DNA from: Closterium sp. Naga37s-1
Lineage: Eukaryota; Streptophyta; Zygnematophyceae; Desmidiales; Closteriaceae
Assembly (NCBI GenBank): GCA_947471745.1
Contig: CANJKZ010000777.1
Span: 496,001 to 560,000, forward strand
DNA length: 64,000 bases
Direction: 5' to 3'
The notes beneath the pieces were generated by a model, which saw only the letters and a program-made list of their open reading frames with translations, searched no databases and was not told the DNA's origin. Position 1 is the stretch's first letter, and every line of letters starts with the position of its first letter. This document shows positions 33,716-44,992 of the stretch, in pieces. Made by a program: the position numbers and the translations under genes.

Positions 33716-35315
33716 GGTTGCAGCAATTGTAGAAAGATGGCAAGCACACAGGGAGTTGTGGGTGGATCAGATCGAGTAGTGTGCCACTGGTCACCATCTT
33801 TCTGCTTTCTGTGTTCCGTGCTCTCTTGTCTACCATTTTTCCATGGCGCCACAAGTGTTTGCAGCTGTGCTGCCATGTGTTTGTGCCACTCTTCTCAACT
33901 CCCAATCCCCTCCTCTCCTGTCCTCTCCTCTTCTCTGCAGCAACGCGGTGGTGGTCGCGACGAGAGCAACAACTGAAGCAGCAGCAGACGGCAAGCAACC
34001 TGGAGCACGGGCAGCAGCAAGGCGCTGCTTGGGGCAAATGCTTGGCGCAGAAACGGAGCAACATGGAGCAGCACCGGTGCAGCAGGCAGAGCGGCAGAGC
34101 GCCAAAGCGGCACATGGAGCGTGGTAAGTGCCAGGGGGTGCTTGCAGGGGGCAGTGTGGTGAGTCGTAGGGCGTCGCTGCGCAGAGGCAAGAGTCGTGTC
34201 TCTTGCTTTTTCCTCCGCCACTCCCCTCCTGCTGTTTCTAACCCTCCCTTGTTGGTGCCTCTTCTGTGTGCGTCTCTCTCTCTCCATGCGTGTGTGTGCC
34301 TCACGGCTTGCGAGCATGGGCAGCAAGAGCAACGGAGCAACCTGGAGCAACTTGGAGCAGCAGGCGTGAAGGGAAGGCATGGTGCAGGAGTGGCAAAGCA
34401 GTGGACAGAGTGTGGTACGTGCCAGGGGGTGCTTGCAGGGGGGAGTGTACTGAGTCTTAGAGCGTCGCCGCGCAGAGGCAATTGTCGTGTCTGTTGCTTG
34501 CAGGTCCATCACTCGCCACCTGCTGCTTTTAACCCTCGTTTTTTGCACTGCTTCTGTGTGTGCCTCTCTCTCCCCGTGTGTGTGCCTGTGTGTGTCTCTC
34601 CCCGTGTGTGCGTGTGTGTGTCTCTCTCTCCCCGTGTGTGCGTGTGTGTGGCTCTCTCTCCCCGTGTGTGTGTGTGCCTCGTGGCAAGCAAGACGGAGAG
34701 CAATGGCAGCACGTTGACGCCTCAAGTGAAGGCGTGGCGCAAGAGTGGCAGAGCAGCGGACACAGTGTGGTACGTGCCATGGGGTGCTTGCAGGGGGGCA
34801 GTGAAGGGAGTCGTAGTGTGTCGCTGCGCAGAGGCAAGAGTCGTGTCTGTTGCTTGCGGGTCCATTACTCCCCTCCCGCTGACTTTAACCCTCCCTTGTT
34901 GCATCGCTTCTGTGTGGCTGTGTATCTCTCCCCTCTCCCCATGCGTGTGTGTGCCTCACGGCCTGCGAGGCGAAGGGAATCGCACTGAGTGGAGGGGGGA
35001 TGGGCGGAGCTTCCATTGCGGGCCCGCACCAGAGACAACCGTCCTGCAAGTGCAAGGGGCAGCAACGAGGCTCATTTCTTTTGCAGAGACAACCGTCCTG
35101 CAAGAGGTACCTGTGAGTGAAGTTGCGGCAGCAGGGCGGATGCATCATGCGTGGCTTGACGTCTCAGTCCTGTCGCCCGCTGCCCTCTGCCATCTATTCA
35201 GCCACACCAGTGCTCTCTCACATCCTCAGTCAGCCGCTCATCCACTCGCTTCTCCTCTCCTTGCTCAGGTCTCTTGTCCACATCCTTGCCAGCGATGCGT
35301 GTGTGTGTGCATGCG

Positions 35316-35553
35316 CATCAGCATCAGCGCATCAGCATCAGCGCATCAGCATCAGCGCATCAGCATCAGCGCATCAGCATCAGCGCATCAGCATCAGCGC
35401 ATCAGCATCAGCACATCAGCATCAGAGCATCAGCATCAACGCAGCAGCTTCAGCGCATCAGCATCAGCGCATCAGCATCAACGCATCGGCATCAGCGCAT
35501 CAGCATCAGCGCATCAGCATCAGCGCATCAGCATCAGCATCAGCATCGGCTTG
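35316..35553. repeat. 14-bp repeat CGCATCAGCATCAG
   Basis: About 16 units within array B. The three frames read Ser/Ala, His/Gln or Ile/Ser in turn; not coding evidence. Confidence 0.95.
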
Positions 35554-36150
35554 GTGCTGGAGCAACTGAGCAACTGGAGCAGCACACGGGCGTGGTCCAG
35601 CAGGCAGAGCGGCCGAGCACCAAAACCGCAGAGCGTGGTATGTGCGAGGGATTGCTTGTAGGGGCAGTGTAGTGAGTCGTAGCATGTCGCCGCGCAGAGG
35701 CAACAGTCGTGTCTGCTGCTTGTGGGTCCATCACTCGCCTCTTGCTGCTTCTAACCCTCCCTTGTTGCATCGATTCTGTGTGTGTGTTTCTCCCCGTGTG
35801 TGTGTGTGTGTGTGTGCCTTGTGGCCTGCGAGACGGAGAGCAATGGTGGACGCCTGAAGTGAAGGCGTGGCTCGCAGGAGCGGCAGAGCATGGTACGCGC
35901 CAAGGGGTGCTTGCAGGGGGAGTGTTGTGAGTCGTAGAGCGTCGCCGCGCAGAGGCAAGAGTCTTGTTTCTTGCTTTTGGCTCCGCCATTCGCCTCCTGC
36001 TCCTTCTGACCCTTGCTGGTTGGTGCCGCTTCTGTGTTCGTGTTTTTCTACCCATGTGCGTGTGTGCCTCCCCTCACGGCCTGCGAGTCGAAGGGGAATG
36101 GCATGGAAAGGACGGGGAATGGGTGGGAGAAGAGGCAGCAACCGGGCTTT

Positions 36151-37725
36151 GACTTTCAACGTAAGTATTATCTACCCCATCCTCTTTCTCCTTTGTGTTG
36201 CGTAGCGCTCATCACTCTGTGTCAATTTTGTGCATGTGCTTCCCTTTTTTACAGTTTAACCCTGTGATTCCATTTTTTTATATATATTGCTTGCCTCCTT
36301 CTCATTTTTCTCGTGCTCCCCTCTTTCTTTGTCCTGTTGTTCTGGTGCCCTGGTCTTCTCCCCTCTCCATATCCCATTGCTGTCATTCCAACAACTGCGG
36401 GGGAAGCAGTGGCAGCAACAGCACTGCTGTGCATTTCTTCATGGTAGGTGTGACGGGAGATTATTTTTTCCACAATGCCATGTGTCTTAGCTGCTGTGTT
36501 GCCGGATGCTAATGCCACTCTGCTCACCTCTCAAATTCCTCCTCTCCTGTCCTCTCGTCTTCTCTGCTCTCCTCTCAAATTCCTCCTGTCCTGTCCTCTC
36601 GTCTTCTCTGCTCGCCCCTCGTGTCTCTGATCGCCGCTCCTCTTCTCCTAGCCCTTGCTAACGTACAATTTTCACGTAGTGCTTGCTTCACAGCTTCTTT
36701 TTCCTTCTAATCAGCTCCTCTTGTGTGCTGGTGTGCGCTTTTGCAGCTTGTAAGTGTCTCCCCGCTCACAAGGTCTCCCTGCTCACAAGGTCTCCCTGCT
36801 CACGTGGCAGTGGAACACGAAGGTCTCAAGATGCCACGTTTCTGTGCTTGGCCATGCTTTGCTGTCCTTAGCTGTGCTTAGGTGTGCTTATCTTTGCTTA
36901 TGTGTGGTTAGGTGTGCCGATCTTTGCTTTGGTGTGGTTAGGTGTGCCTATCTTTGCTTAGGTGTGGTTAGGTGTGCCTATCTTTGCTTTGGTGTGTTAT
37001 GTTGCGGTTGAATAGGTGGGTGGGGTGGGCACTGTACAGCCTCGAAGGCGCCTGCCTGGGCACAAACAAGCAGGCAAGCAGAATGGAGTGTCTTTCTGCA
37101 GGTGCTGTGCCGTTGGCGTACAGTGGCATAATGCCCTGCCCTGGCTCGGGTATGCCATGCTATAGCGTGAGGACAGGTTGAGCACAAACACCCAAGCAGG
37201 ACGGTGTCCCTTCCTGCAGTGCAGGACGAGACGACTGGCGTGCCCATGGTGTGCCATGTGACCGTGTGTGTCGCGAGGACTATCTTGCTGCTACAGGTCA
37301 AGCCCTCGTTCACGGTGATAAGTGGAAGTGAGGTTGAGCTAACATGAGAGGCATACGCACAGTGATGGGGAGAAGGTGGAAGTGCAGGACGCCTTCCAGC
37401 TCAATGGTCGATCGAGCATGTGACACGATCAAAGTAGTATGTCCATCAACGGTTCACTACACCACACCAAAAGAAGATAACAACGTGCTGATGTAAGCAA
37501 CACAGAAGACAACAGGTGCTCCTTTTGCTGCCGCAGAGTGACACGGAACACCAGTGTAAGAAATTCACAGCTCACCACAATAACAAATACACACTGGCAT
37601 GGCAGAGCTTTAAGATTGACTGCATAACTACCCCCCCTGCCATCGACATGAGGTGAACATTGGTTCGAAATGCTTGTTAACACAATCTTAGTGTGATGGA
37701 GCAGCCACAAGCTATATTTGCATGA
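36151..37725. other. Intergenic with short tandem repeats
   Basis: 36758-36808: three units of about 17 nt (CTCACAAGGTCTCCCTG). 36880-37000: about four units of 30 nt (GGTGTGCCTATCTTTGCTTA plus GGTGTGGTTA). 37054-37165 and 37176-37290 look like diverged copies of one unit ending TCGCGAGGAC / AGCGTGAGGAC. 36538-36612 holds a duplicated TCAAATTCCTCCT block. No gene recognised. Confidence 0.7.
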
Positions 37726-40700
37726 TCAACCATCGTAACCTCCATGCTTTGCCTCCTTCACTGCTCGAGTCAGGCTCACCCAACCTTCCCGCCGATCCTC
37801 CTCACTCTCCCTTGCCTCCTCCTTTGCCACACCCTTTGCACCGCCCACAAACTTCTCCTCACCCACCACCACCCCTCCCTCCCCCACATTGAACTTCCCC
37901 AATCCCACTCTCCCTCCCTTCCCTTTCCCTCCTCCGCTCCGATTTCCACCCACAGGGTTCAACTCTTCCTTGACTTCTTCTAACACAAACGGCTCCATGA
38001 ACTTCCACAGGAACTGAGCCGAGGGGCCCGAGAATCTCACAGCACGCTGCCCTTTGCTCCCCTTCCCCCTCTTGCTCTGTGCACAGTCAATCGTCCTCGC
38101 TTTAAGCGCCTTCACTATAAGCGCCACCTCCTTCGCCTGGTACATCCCCGCATCCAGAATTATCGACCCTCCGGGCTGACCTTGCTTTCCCCGTTGACTG
38201 GGTTGACCACGTTGACCGGCATACATGTACCAGTAGGCGAGGGCACGCGGGGTGAGCCACTTGTGCACGAGACGAGGCACCACGGCCCGCCCGTCCTGCT
38301 TCTCAGGGCGGTACTGGTGCAGGTAGAACACCAGGGAGGCGTGCGGCACCGTGCTGAACGTCAGCACTCGCTGCCTCCTGCCCACTGTACTGCCCGAGCT
38401 GCCCATGCTGCCCGTGCTGCCCATGCTGCCCATCTCCCTGGAATTATCCACTGCCTGCTCCTTCCAGTCACCCTCCTCGCTCTCTCTCCCCCCGTTCCCC
38501 CCCTCCTCCCTTTCACTCCCTTCCTCCCCTTCCTCCCTCCCCACCATCCTTCCAACCGCCTCCCCACTCACGTCCCCACTACCCTCCTCCCCACCCCCAT
38601 CCACACTCACTTCCTCCTCCACGATAGGTCCAACAGCCCACTCCCCAAACAACTCATACAGGTGCTCTATCACCCGCTCCCTCCTCTCCTCCCCCGCCGC
38701 CACTGCAAACCGCACCGCCGCCGTCGCGGCCCCATCATCGCTCGCCACGTCAGCGCCAGCGAGGATCAGCCCAGATAAGATCTGCCGCTGCTCCTGCGAG
38801 AGCTTCAGCCCTGCGGACTCATCCGCTAGCAGACGCCGCCTGCCGACCGCTCGCAGGGCGGCTTGTCTCGCTGGACCGAGTAGCCGGGCTTTAAGCTTTG
38901 CAGGCGCGCTTCGCACCATTGCCCCCCCTGATTCTCCCTCTCCTCCCTCTTCTTCCCCCTCTTCCTCTGTGTCCCCTACCTCGAAAGCAGCAGCAGAAGC
39001 AGCAGGAGGAGCACGGGCTGCGAGAGGAATGCCGCCTCTCAAATCGGTGTAGACGGATCGCACCATGTCAACATCACCAGCTGCACCAGCAGCAGCTATC
39101 ACCATGTTGTACGTCTCCTGGTTCGGCCCGAACCTGACTACCAAACCTCCTTCCAAACCCGACCCAATCACCGTAACCCTCCCTGATTCACCCACCCCCT
39201 CACCCCCCTCTGCGCTCATCCCTGCACCCACCGCTACCCCCTTCCCCTTCTTTTTCCCCCCACCCTTGCCTTTCTCCTTTCTCTTCTTGGTCGCCTCTTC
39301 ACCACTCTGCATCGCTCTGTACACCTTCATAGCTTCTCCAATCTCCCCCGCCTGAATCAACGCCCGGATGTACAGGTTCCAAGCCTCCTGGTTCGGCTCG
39401 CACCGAGCCTGAATCATGGTTCGGAAACACCCACCCACTGCCTCCAAAGCCTTCCTTGCCTCTTCCCTACCCTCCCCTCCCTTCCACTCCTCTTCCCCAC
39501 CATCTCCCATACCCAATCGCTGCCCCATCCCCTCCACTACTCCTCCTCCCTCTCCCCCTCCCAAATCCGATTCCTTTCCAGATTCTCTGTGCCCTCCCCC
39601 TCCCCCTCCCCCAACCCTTCCCATCCGCACATACCCCCTCAGCAGTGACAGATAAGCCTCCCTCAGGTGCAACCCAGGGATCCCCTCAGCTGCCATCTCC
39701 CCCACCACCTCCTCCGCCCTCCCCATCTCACCTGCACCCACCAACCCCTCCACAAACGCGTTATAAGCTCTCACCATCACCGCTGTGCCCTCTGCTACTT
39801 TATCACGTGCCCCCTGCCCTCGCCCATCCAATTTCCCTTCCTCCCCCTCCAATCCTCCTCCTCCTTCCTCCTCCTCCCCTTCCTCATCTTCGCCCTCCGC
39901 CTTCCCAGTATCGCTCTTCACCCTTTTAAAAAACTTGCTACCAGCCTCCACCACTCTCGGCCACACCTGCAAAACTTTTTCGTGCTGCCCGGCGTGGTTG
40001 TAAGTTTCCATCAGTGCCGTCAGCACCACCTGCCCGGGCAGAAAACCTTCCGACTCAAGCTCTCCAATCCCCTTTTCAGCTCTCTCCGCCAAACTCAACA
40101 GCCTTTCTCCTCCCCCTCCCCCTTTCATCCCCTCCTTACCTCCCTTTCCCCCACCCACCCCCCCTCCCTCCCAATCCTTCCTCCGCTTTCCAGCCAATGC
40201 GCACGCGACAACTGGCGCTTCGAGGGCGGCGGAACTCGGCGGTAGTCCAGCCCCCCGCATTTGTGACAGAAGATTCTCGGTGCGTGCCACGTCACCTGCA
40301 AGGCCGGCATGGCGCAACAGTAGTGCATACCGGGCGGCACGAACACGCGAATCACTAGCCAAACGCACCCCTTCCTTCTCCTTCTCCCCCTCTTCTCCCC
40401 CCTCCCCTTCCCCCTCCGCTTCCCCCTCCCTTTCCCCCTCCCCTCCCCCCTCCCCGTCCCCCATCCCCTCCCCAGCCTCCATGTCTCTCAGCAACTCTTC
40501 AGCCTTCACCAAGTGTCGCCCAGAGCTGCCCCTGAGAGTCACACCTCCTCCGGTCAGTGCTGCCCAGATCTCCTCCTGTACGGCCCTGCTGGGAGTGAGC
40601 TCCGCAAACTGCTTCATCTGCCGGTACACCTCCCAACCCCTCTCCACCTCTGCCGCCGCCTTCTCAGCCTGTTTCATCTCCTTAAACCCCTTGAACCCCC

Positions 40701-43700
40701 CTGGCCCTTTCCCAGGCTCTCCACCGCTCTCCACCGCGCTGCTCCCCTCTCGACCGACAAGTACCCCTCCGGTTCCATCTTCCTCATCCCCTTCCCCACT
40801 CGGGCCCTTCCCCTCCTGCAACCGCCGGCTTTCTCTTAAGAACATTCTGATTAGCCCCTCGTAGTTTCTTCTAGGGGGCACCAGCCCGTGGGCCAGCATC
40901 ATGTCGAAAAGCTCCTGCGCGCGTGGCACGTGCTGATTGGCCGTTGCTGCGTCGAGCAGGTCGGCGTAGAGGGAAGGGATTGGGGCGTAGAAGGCGGTTT
41001 GGCGCGCCCACTTGAGCGCCTGGAGAAGGAGAGTGGGGGGGGGAGAAAGTTGGGGTGGAGGAGGAAGAAAGGCAAGGGACAGGGGTTGAGATGAGAGCAG
41101 GTCGGCATAGAGGGCGGGGATGGGTGCATAGAAGGCGGTTTGGCGCGCCCACTTGAGCGCCTGGAGAGACAGGGAGAGCGGGGGAAGGGGGAGGGGAAAG
41201 GGGAGCAGGGGGACAGGGAGTGGGTTGAGAGCAGGTAGGAATAGAGGGAGGGGATGGGTGTGTAGTAGACGGTTTGGGCCGCCCACTTGACTGCCTGGAG
41301 AGGGGGAGGGGTTGAAAGAAGCAGCTGGGGGAAGGGTTGGGGAGGTGGAGAATGGGGGAGTGGGAAGGCAAGGAGTGGGAGCAAACAGCGGGAGTGGGAA
41401 AAGAGTGCGGTTTGACAGCAGGTCAGCGAGGCCTTCAAACGATAGAACCCGGAACCCAAACCCTGAAACCGGACCCAGAACCCAAACCCTGATCCCAAAC
41501 CCGAAACCCAAAGCCCGACACATACCCGAATTGCACGCAGAGTCTCCTTTCTCTCCAGCAGCCCTCTCACCACCCCCTCAACGTGCTCCATCCCTATCCA
41601 CGCCCGCTGCGCGTTCAGCAGCTTCACGATCGCTGCCGGCCGCAGCACCGCCAGCTCATCAATCAGCCACGCCACCTTTAACTTTGCCATGTCAGCAGCA
41701 CCCTCCTGGTCCCTCTCCCCGAAACCCCCGCTTAAACCCTGCTCCCTCTCCCTCTTCCTCTCCCACTCAATGCCCCGCTCCCAATCCCTGTCGCTCTCAG
41801 CGTCTCTCCTTGCTCGCTTCTCCACCATTTTCCTTTGCCATTTTGCTGCGTCCTCCCGCATGTGGGGCACTGCTGGTCTCTCTAGCAGGGTTTGCCAGGG
41901 CGGCCTGTCAACCTCTTGGGGGAGGTCTGGATTGAGATTTGATTCTTTCCAGATTTGCTGCTTCTCCTCGGCAGAAAGACCCTGGGAAAATTCCTGGCGC
42001 TTAAAACCCTGAACCCCGTCGACCTTCATCCCAGTCTCTTTCCTTTTCCATCCTCTCTCCTCTCCCTCCTCCTCCCCCTCTTCCTCTTCATCCTCCTCAT
42101 ATTCTCCTTCTTCCTCTTCCTCCTCTTCCTCCTCTTCCTCCTCCTCATCCTCATCCTCTTCCTCATCCTCTTCTTCCTCCTCCTCCCCCTCATCTCCGTC
42201 CCCCATCCACCTCTCCCCATCCCCACTGCTACCCAGAGCGCCACCCACATCGCGCCGTCGATCCCTCCCCGTGCCCTTATACCCACTTCCACTCACCCAG
42301 AATACCCCCTTGTACCCCTCCTCCCCCTCCGCCGCCTCCGCCCCTTCTCCCCCTTTTCCCTTTTCCGCCCCTTTCACCCCTACCCCCCCCACCTTCCGCC
42401 CTCCTTCCGCCGCTCCCCTTATCCCAGCTCCAATCTCCCCCCACCCCTCTCTTTCCGCAGCTAGTATTGCCCCGGTTTCTCCCTCCCCCCACCTATTCCT
42501 CCGCGCGCCTGCCATGCTGCCACTCCCCCTGCCAATCTCCCCCATACTCTCCCCGTTCTCCATGTCCCCTCTGCCCCCCATGCCCCCTCCGCGCCCCCTC
42601 CCCCCACCGCTCCCTCTGGCCCCCCTTCCCCCCCTGCTCCCCCGTTCCCCCCAGCTGCTCCTCCCCCCACTGCTCCCCCTGCCCTCCCAGCTGCTCCTCC
42701 CCCCACTGCTCCCCCTGCCCTCCCAGCTGCTCCTCCCCTCCCTGCTCCCCCTTCCTCCCCTTCCCCCTCTTCCCCCCCGTTCACCCCTGTCCTCCCTGCT
42801 CCCCCTGTCCTCCCTGCTCCCCCTGTCCCCCCAGCTCCCCCTGCCACCGCTCCCGCTACTTGCGCCATCCCCCACTCCTCGCCCCCCCTGCCCCATCCGC
42901 TCCCGCTTCTCCATCTCATGCTCTCGGCTGCTCCTCGACCCGCGCTGCTCCCATGATCTAACGCCGCCCCTCTCCCCCCGCCCTCCGCCACCCCCGCTTC
43001 TGTTCCCCCACTCCCCGCCACCCCCGCTTCTGTTCCCCCACTCTCCGCCCCCCCCGCTTCTGTTCTCCTCTCTCCCGTTCCCCCACTCCCTCGCCATTCC
43101 CCTCTTTTCCCACTCCCTCCCACCGCCGCTCCTACTCTCCCATCCCCTCCCCTCTCCCCTCCCCCTCTGTACCTCGCTGTCACCCCCACCTCTACTCTCC
43201 CACTCCCTCCTCCTTCCCCCACCCTCCCTATCTCCTTCCTTCCTGCCCTCCCACTCCCTGCCTCCCTCATTCCGCCTGTCCCACCCTCTCCCACCTCCCA
43301 TCCTGCCCCTCCCTCCCCCGTCGCTCCGTCTGCGATCCCCCTCCGCCGTCCGATTCCCCGATGAACGCACCCCCGCCGTTTGATCGTTCGCATCTGAAAC
43401 AGCCCAGCTGCTTCCAGCCGTCCGATCCCAGGGATCTTGGCCAAGCCGTTGGAATCCAGGCTTCGGATTGCGAGAGCGGAAGCTCTTAGCCCGCGTTTCT
43501 TCCAGATTCGACTCGCCTCCCTTGCCGGCATCTGAAGCGGCAGCGGAAGCGCTAAATTCGCGCAAAAGCGGAAGCCCCGCGGAAAGAGGTGGTTGAGCCA
43601 TCGTCAGCCGTTGGATTGACTGCCGAGCCAATGTGGATGGCACGGATCCGCCGTTACTGGAGCCCCATACTTCGCTGGTCCTCAGCATCCTCACCGCTCC

Positions 43701-44060
43701 TGCTAAAGCCCCCGGGGATATGAATCCAGACCGTTGATCTCGCGCCAATAGCGCGCTTAGCGGTTGCGAAGGACACGGACCGTACGATCCGCATCTACGG
43801 ACGCCAATTGGAGTGGATCCGTGCCAAGGCAAGGGCCTAGAGACCCTCGGCGACCTACCCGCCGTGATCCCCCCCGTTGTTCCTGCCGTGATGGCTGCTG
43901 CCATTGTACCGGCCGTTGATTCGACGGATGGCACAGAAGTCGAAATCAACGATTGTCGTTCGTGGACCAGTATAAGCGCGCGACGCGCGGACGCGCGAAG
44001 AGGGGCCATTTTGGGCCCAGCAATTTTGCGGGATTGGGTGAACTGATGAAAGAATATCAA
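37726..44060 (-). CDS. OTP51: OTP51-like PPR protein with LAGLIDADG domain
   Basis: Two exons, 44060-41526 and 41019-37726 (TGA), 1942 codons if the first ATG is used; MAPLRAS at 44009 is an alternative. The N-terminus is Arg/Ser/Ala-rich and suits an organelle transit peptide. Next comes Gly/Arg/Ser-rich text (repeated RGSREDRG, SSWEGRGS), a long polyGlu/Asp tract, then EVDRPPWQTLLERP. PPR-like helices follow (ELFDMMLAHGLVPPRRNYEG, ARYALLLRHAGLAGD, EPNQEAWNLYIRALIQAGEI). The C-terminal third has two LAGLIDADG-type halves: LSQEQRQILSGLILAG near 1583 and WLTPRALAYWYMYAG near 1763, then AQFLWKFMEPFVLEEV. That architecture is that of OTP51, needed for splicing of a plastid group II intron (ycf3 intron 2 in Arabidopsis); target here is inferred. 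It is about twice the usual length because of low complexity. Confidence 0.87.
41098..41160 (-). repeat. Copy 1 of OTP51 exon 2 start
   Basis: Repeats 40954-41019 (ALKWARQTAFYAPIP) including the CAG acceptor. If used as an acceptor, translation would run on through 41097-41020 without a stop and rejoin the true exon in frame, so an alternative 3' splice product is possible. Confidence 0.88.
41235..41294 (-). repeat. Copy 2 of OTP51 exon 2 start
   Basis: A more diverged copy (AVKWAAQTVYYTPIPSLY) also preceded by CAG. The three copies are about 141 and 134 nt apart. Confidence 0.85.
41440..41518. repeat. AACCC-rich, telomere-like interstitial stretch
   Basis: Degenerate AACCCAAACCCTGA-type units just inside OTP51 intron 1, resembling the plant CCCTAAA telomere unit but not exact; could also be a plain 14-bp minisatellite. 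Confidence 0.55.
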
Positions 44061-44992
44061 AGCTTACCATTCTGGGGGTGACGTACGCGTTAGGGTGTTG
44101 AACAAATTGCCGGGTTGAATAGAAGCTGGGAGAATGTCGAGGCAGCACAAGATACATGGAGAGCATTTGGGTGGTGCACCCACATACAATCCGTTATCTG
44201 CTCCGACAAAAGGGTGCCGTGGAATCAATCATTGTAAGCCTTAGAAGAATCGTACAGAAACCTTCCATTTCCGAATCCCCACCCCACCCCATTCTGCAAT
44301 TCCCAACAACCTTGAGAACCGAGTCTTGTCATTCTGACGGCAGCCCAGCGAATATCCAGTCCCAGACCTCGTCATTGGCGCGAAAAGCCACGTCAATCAC
44401 GTGGGCATTTTCCAGCTCAGCCAAAATTGCAGCCAATGTTTGGTGTCAAGTCAGCCAATCGCTGTCGCGCTGGCGCTCTCCTGCGGCTCCCATCTGGAAC
44501 CATGGCCAGCCCATGCTTGACGCATGCAAATCGTTGTCAATGCATCGGTTGGTTCTTCCCTCCCAGTTATGTTGAAATTCCATTTTCCTGGTCTTTGTTC
44601 AGGCAGCCATAGCTTCTCTACTTCGTTTCAATTCCTCGTTCTGGTCATTCTTTAGGTTAGTGACTGTCGAGGCTTCTGTTGTTGCAGTCGCCTGACTATC
44701 TGAGGACTATTATCTGGTGAAGCGCATAACATACGGATTCCCAAGACTCGTTTACCCTAAGACCAGCTTTCCGATTTTTATAAGGTCGCTCAAGCCGCTT
44801 TCCTCTAGGTCCCCCGAAGACAGCTTTCACTGAACCAGGCTTATACGAAAGCGGCTTGTACGATTTTAATAGGAGCAATGAGTGGATCTACCTGTCACGC
44901 GTAGGGACCCCAGCGGAATAGACACCTCCCACGGCTGCTACCAGCAGCGTATTTCTCAACCTTGAACACAAAACACCCACATTTCAGCAACA
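44061..44992. promoter_or_regulatory. Divergent promoter region OTP51-like / proline dehydrogenase
   Basis: About 930 nt between the two starts. An 11-bp perfect inverted repeat (AAGCCGCTTTC at 44792, GAAAGCGGCTT at 44847) lies about 200 nt before the proline dehydrogenase ATG. No TATA box I would defend. Confidence 0.45.

Larger units (their letters stand above)
32500..36150 (+). repeat. Tandem array B: ~300-bp exon/intron-like units
   Basis: The intron-like core CGCCGCGCAGAGGCAAGAG (minor variants) recurs near 32558, 32847, 34176, 34468, 34823, 35688 and 35943, each followed by a C/T-rich tract, CTAACCCTCCCTTGTTG, GTGTGTGTGCC and a Gln/Glu-rich exon-like block (QEQRSNLEQLGAAG type), then GTGGTACGTGCC. 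Exon lengths (91, 91, 81 nt) do not keep a common phase. I see a decayed or non-coding array rather than a working gene. Confidence 0.75.

Noticed and set aside
33781..35661. 626-codon plus-strand frame
   Set aside because: It runs through intron-like cores, pyrimidine tracts and the CATCAG repeat; composition changes abruptly at each repeat border.
42271..43383. 370-codon Pro/Ser/Leu-rich plus-strand frame
   Set aside because: Antisense shadow of the Gly/Arg/Ser-rich part of the OTP51-like protein.
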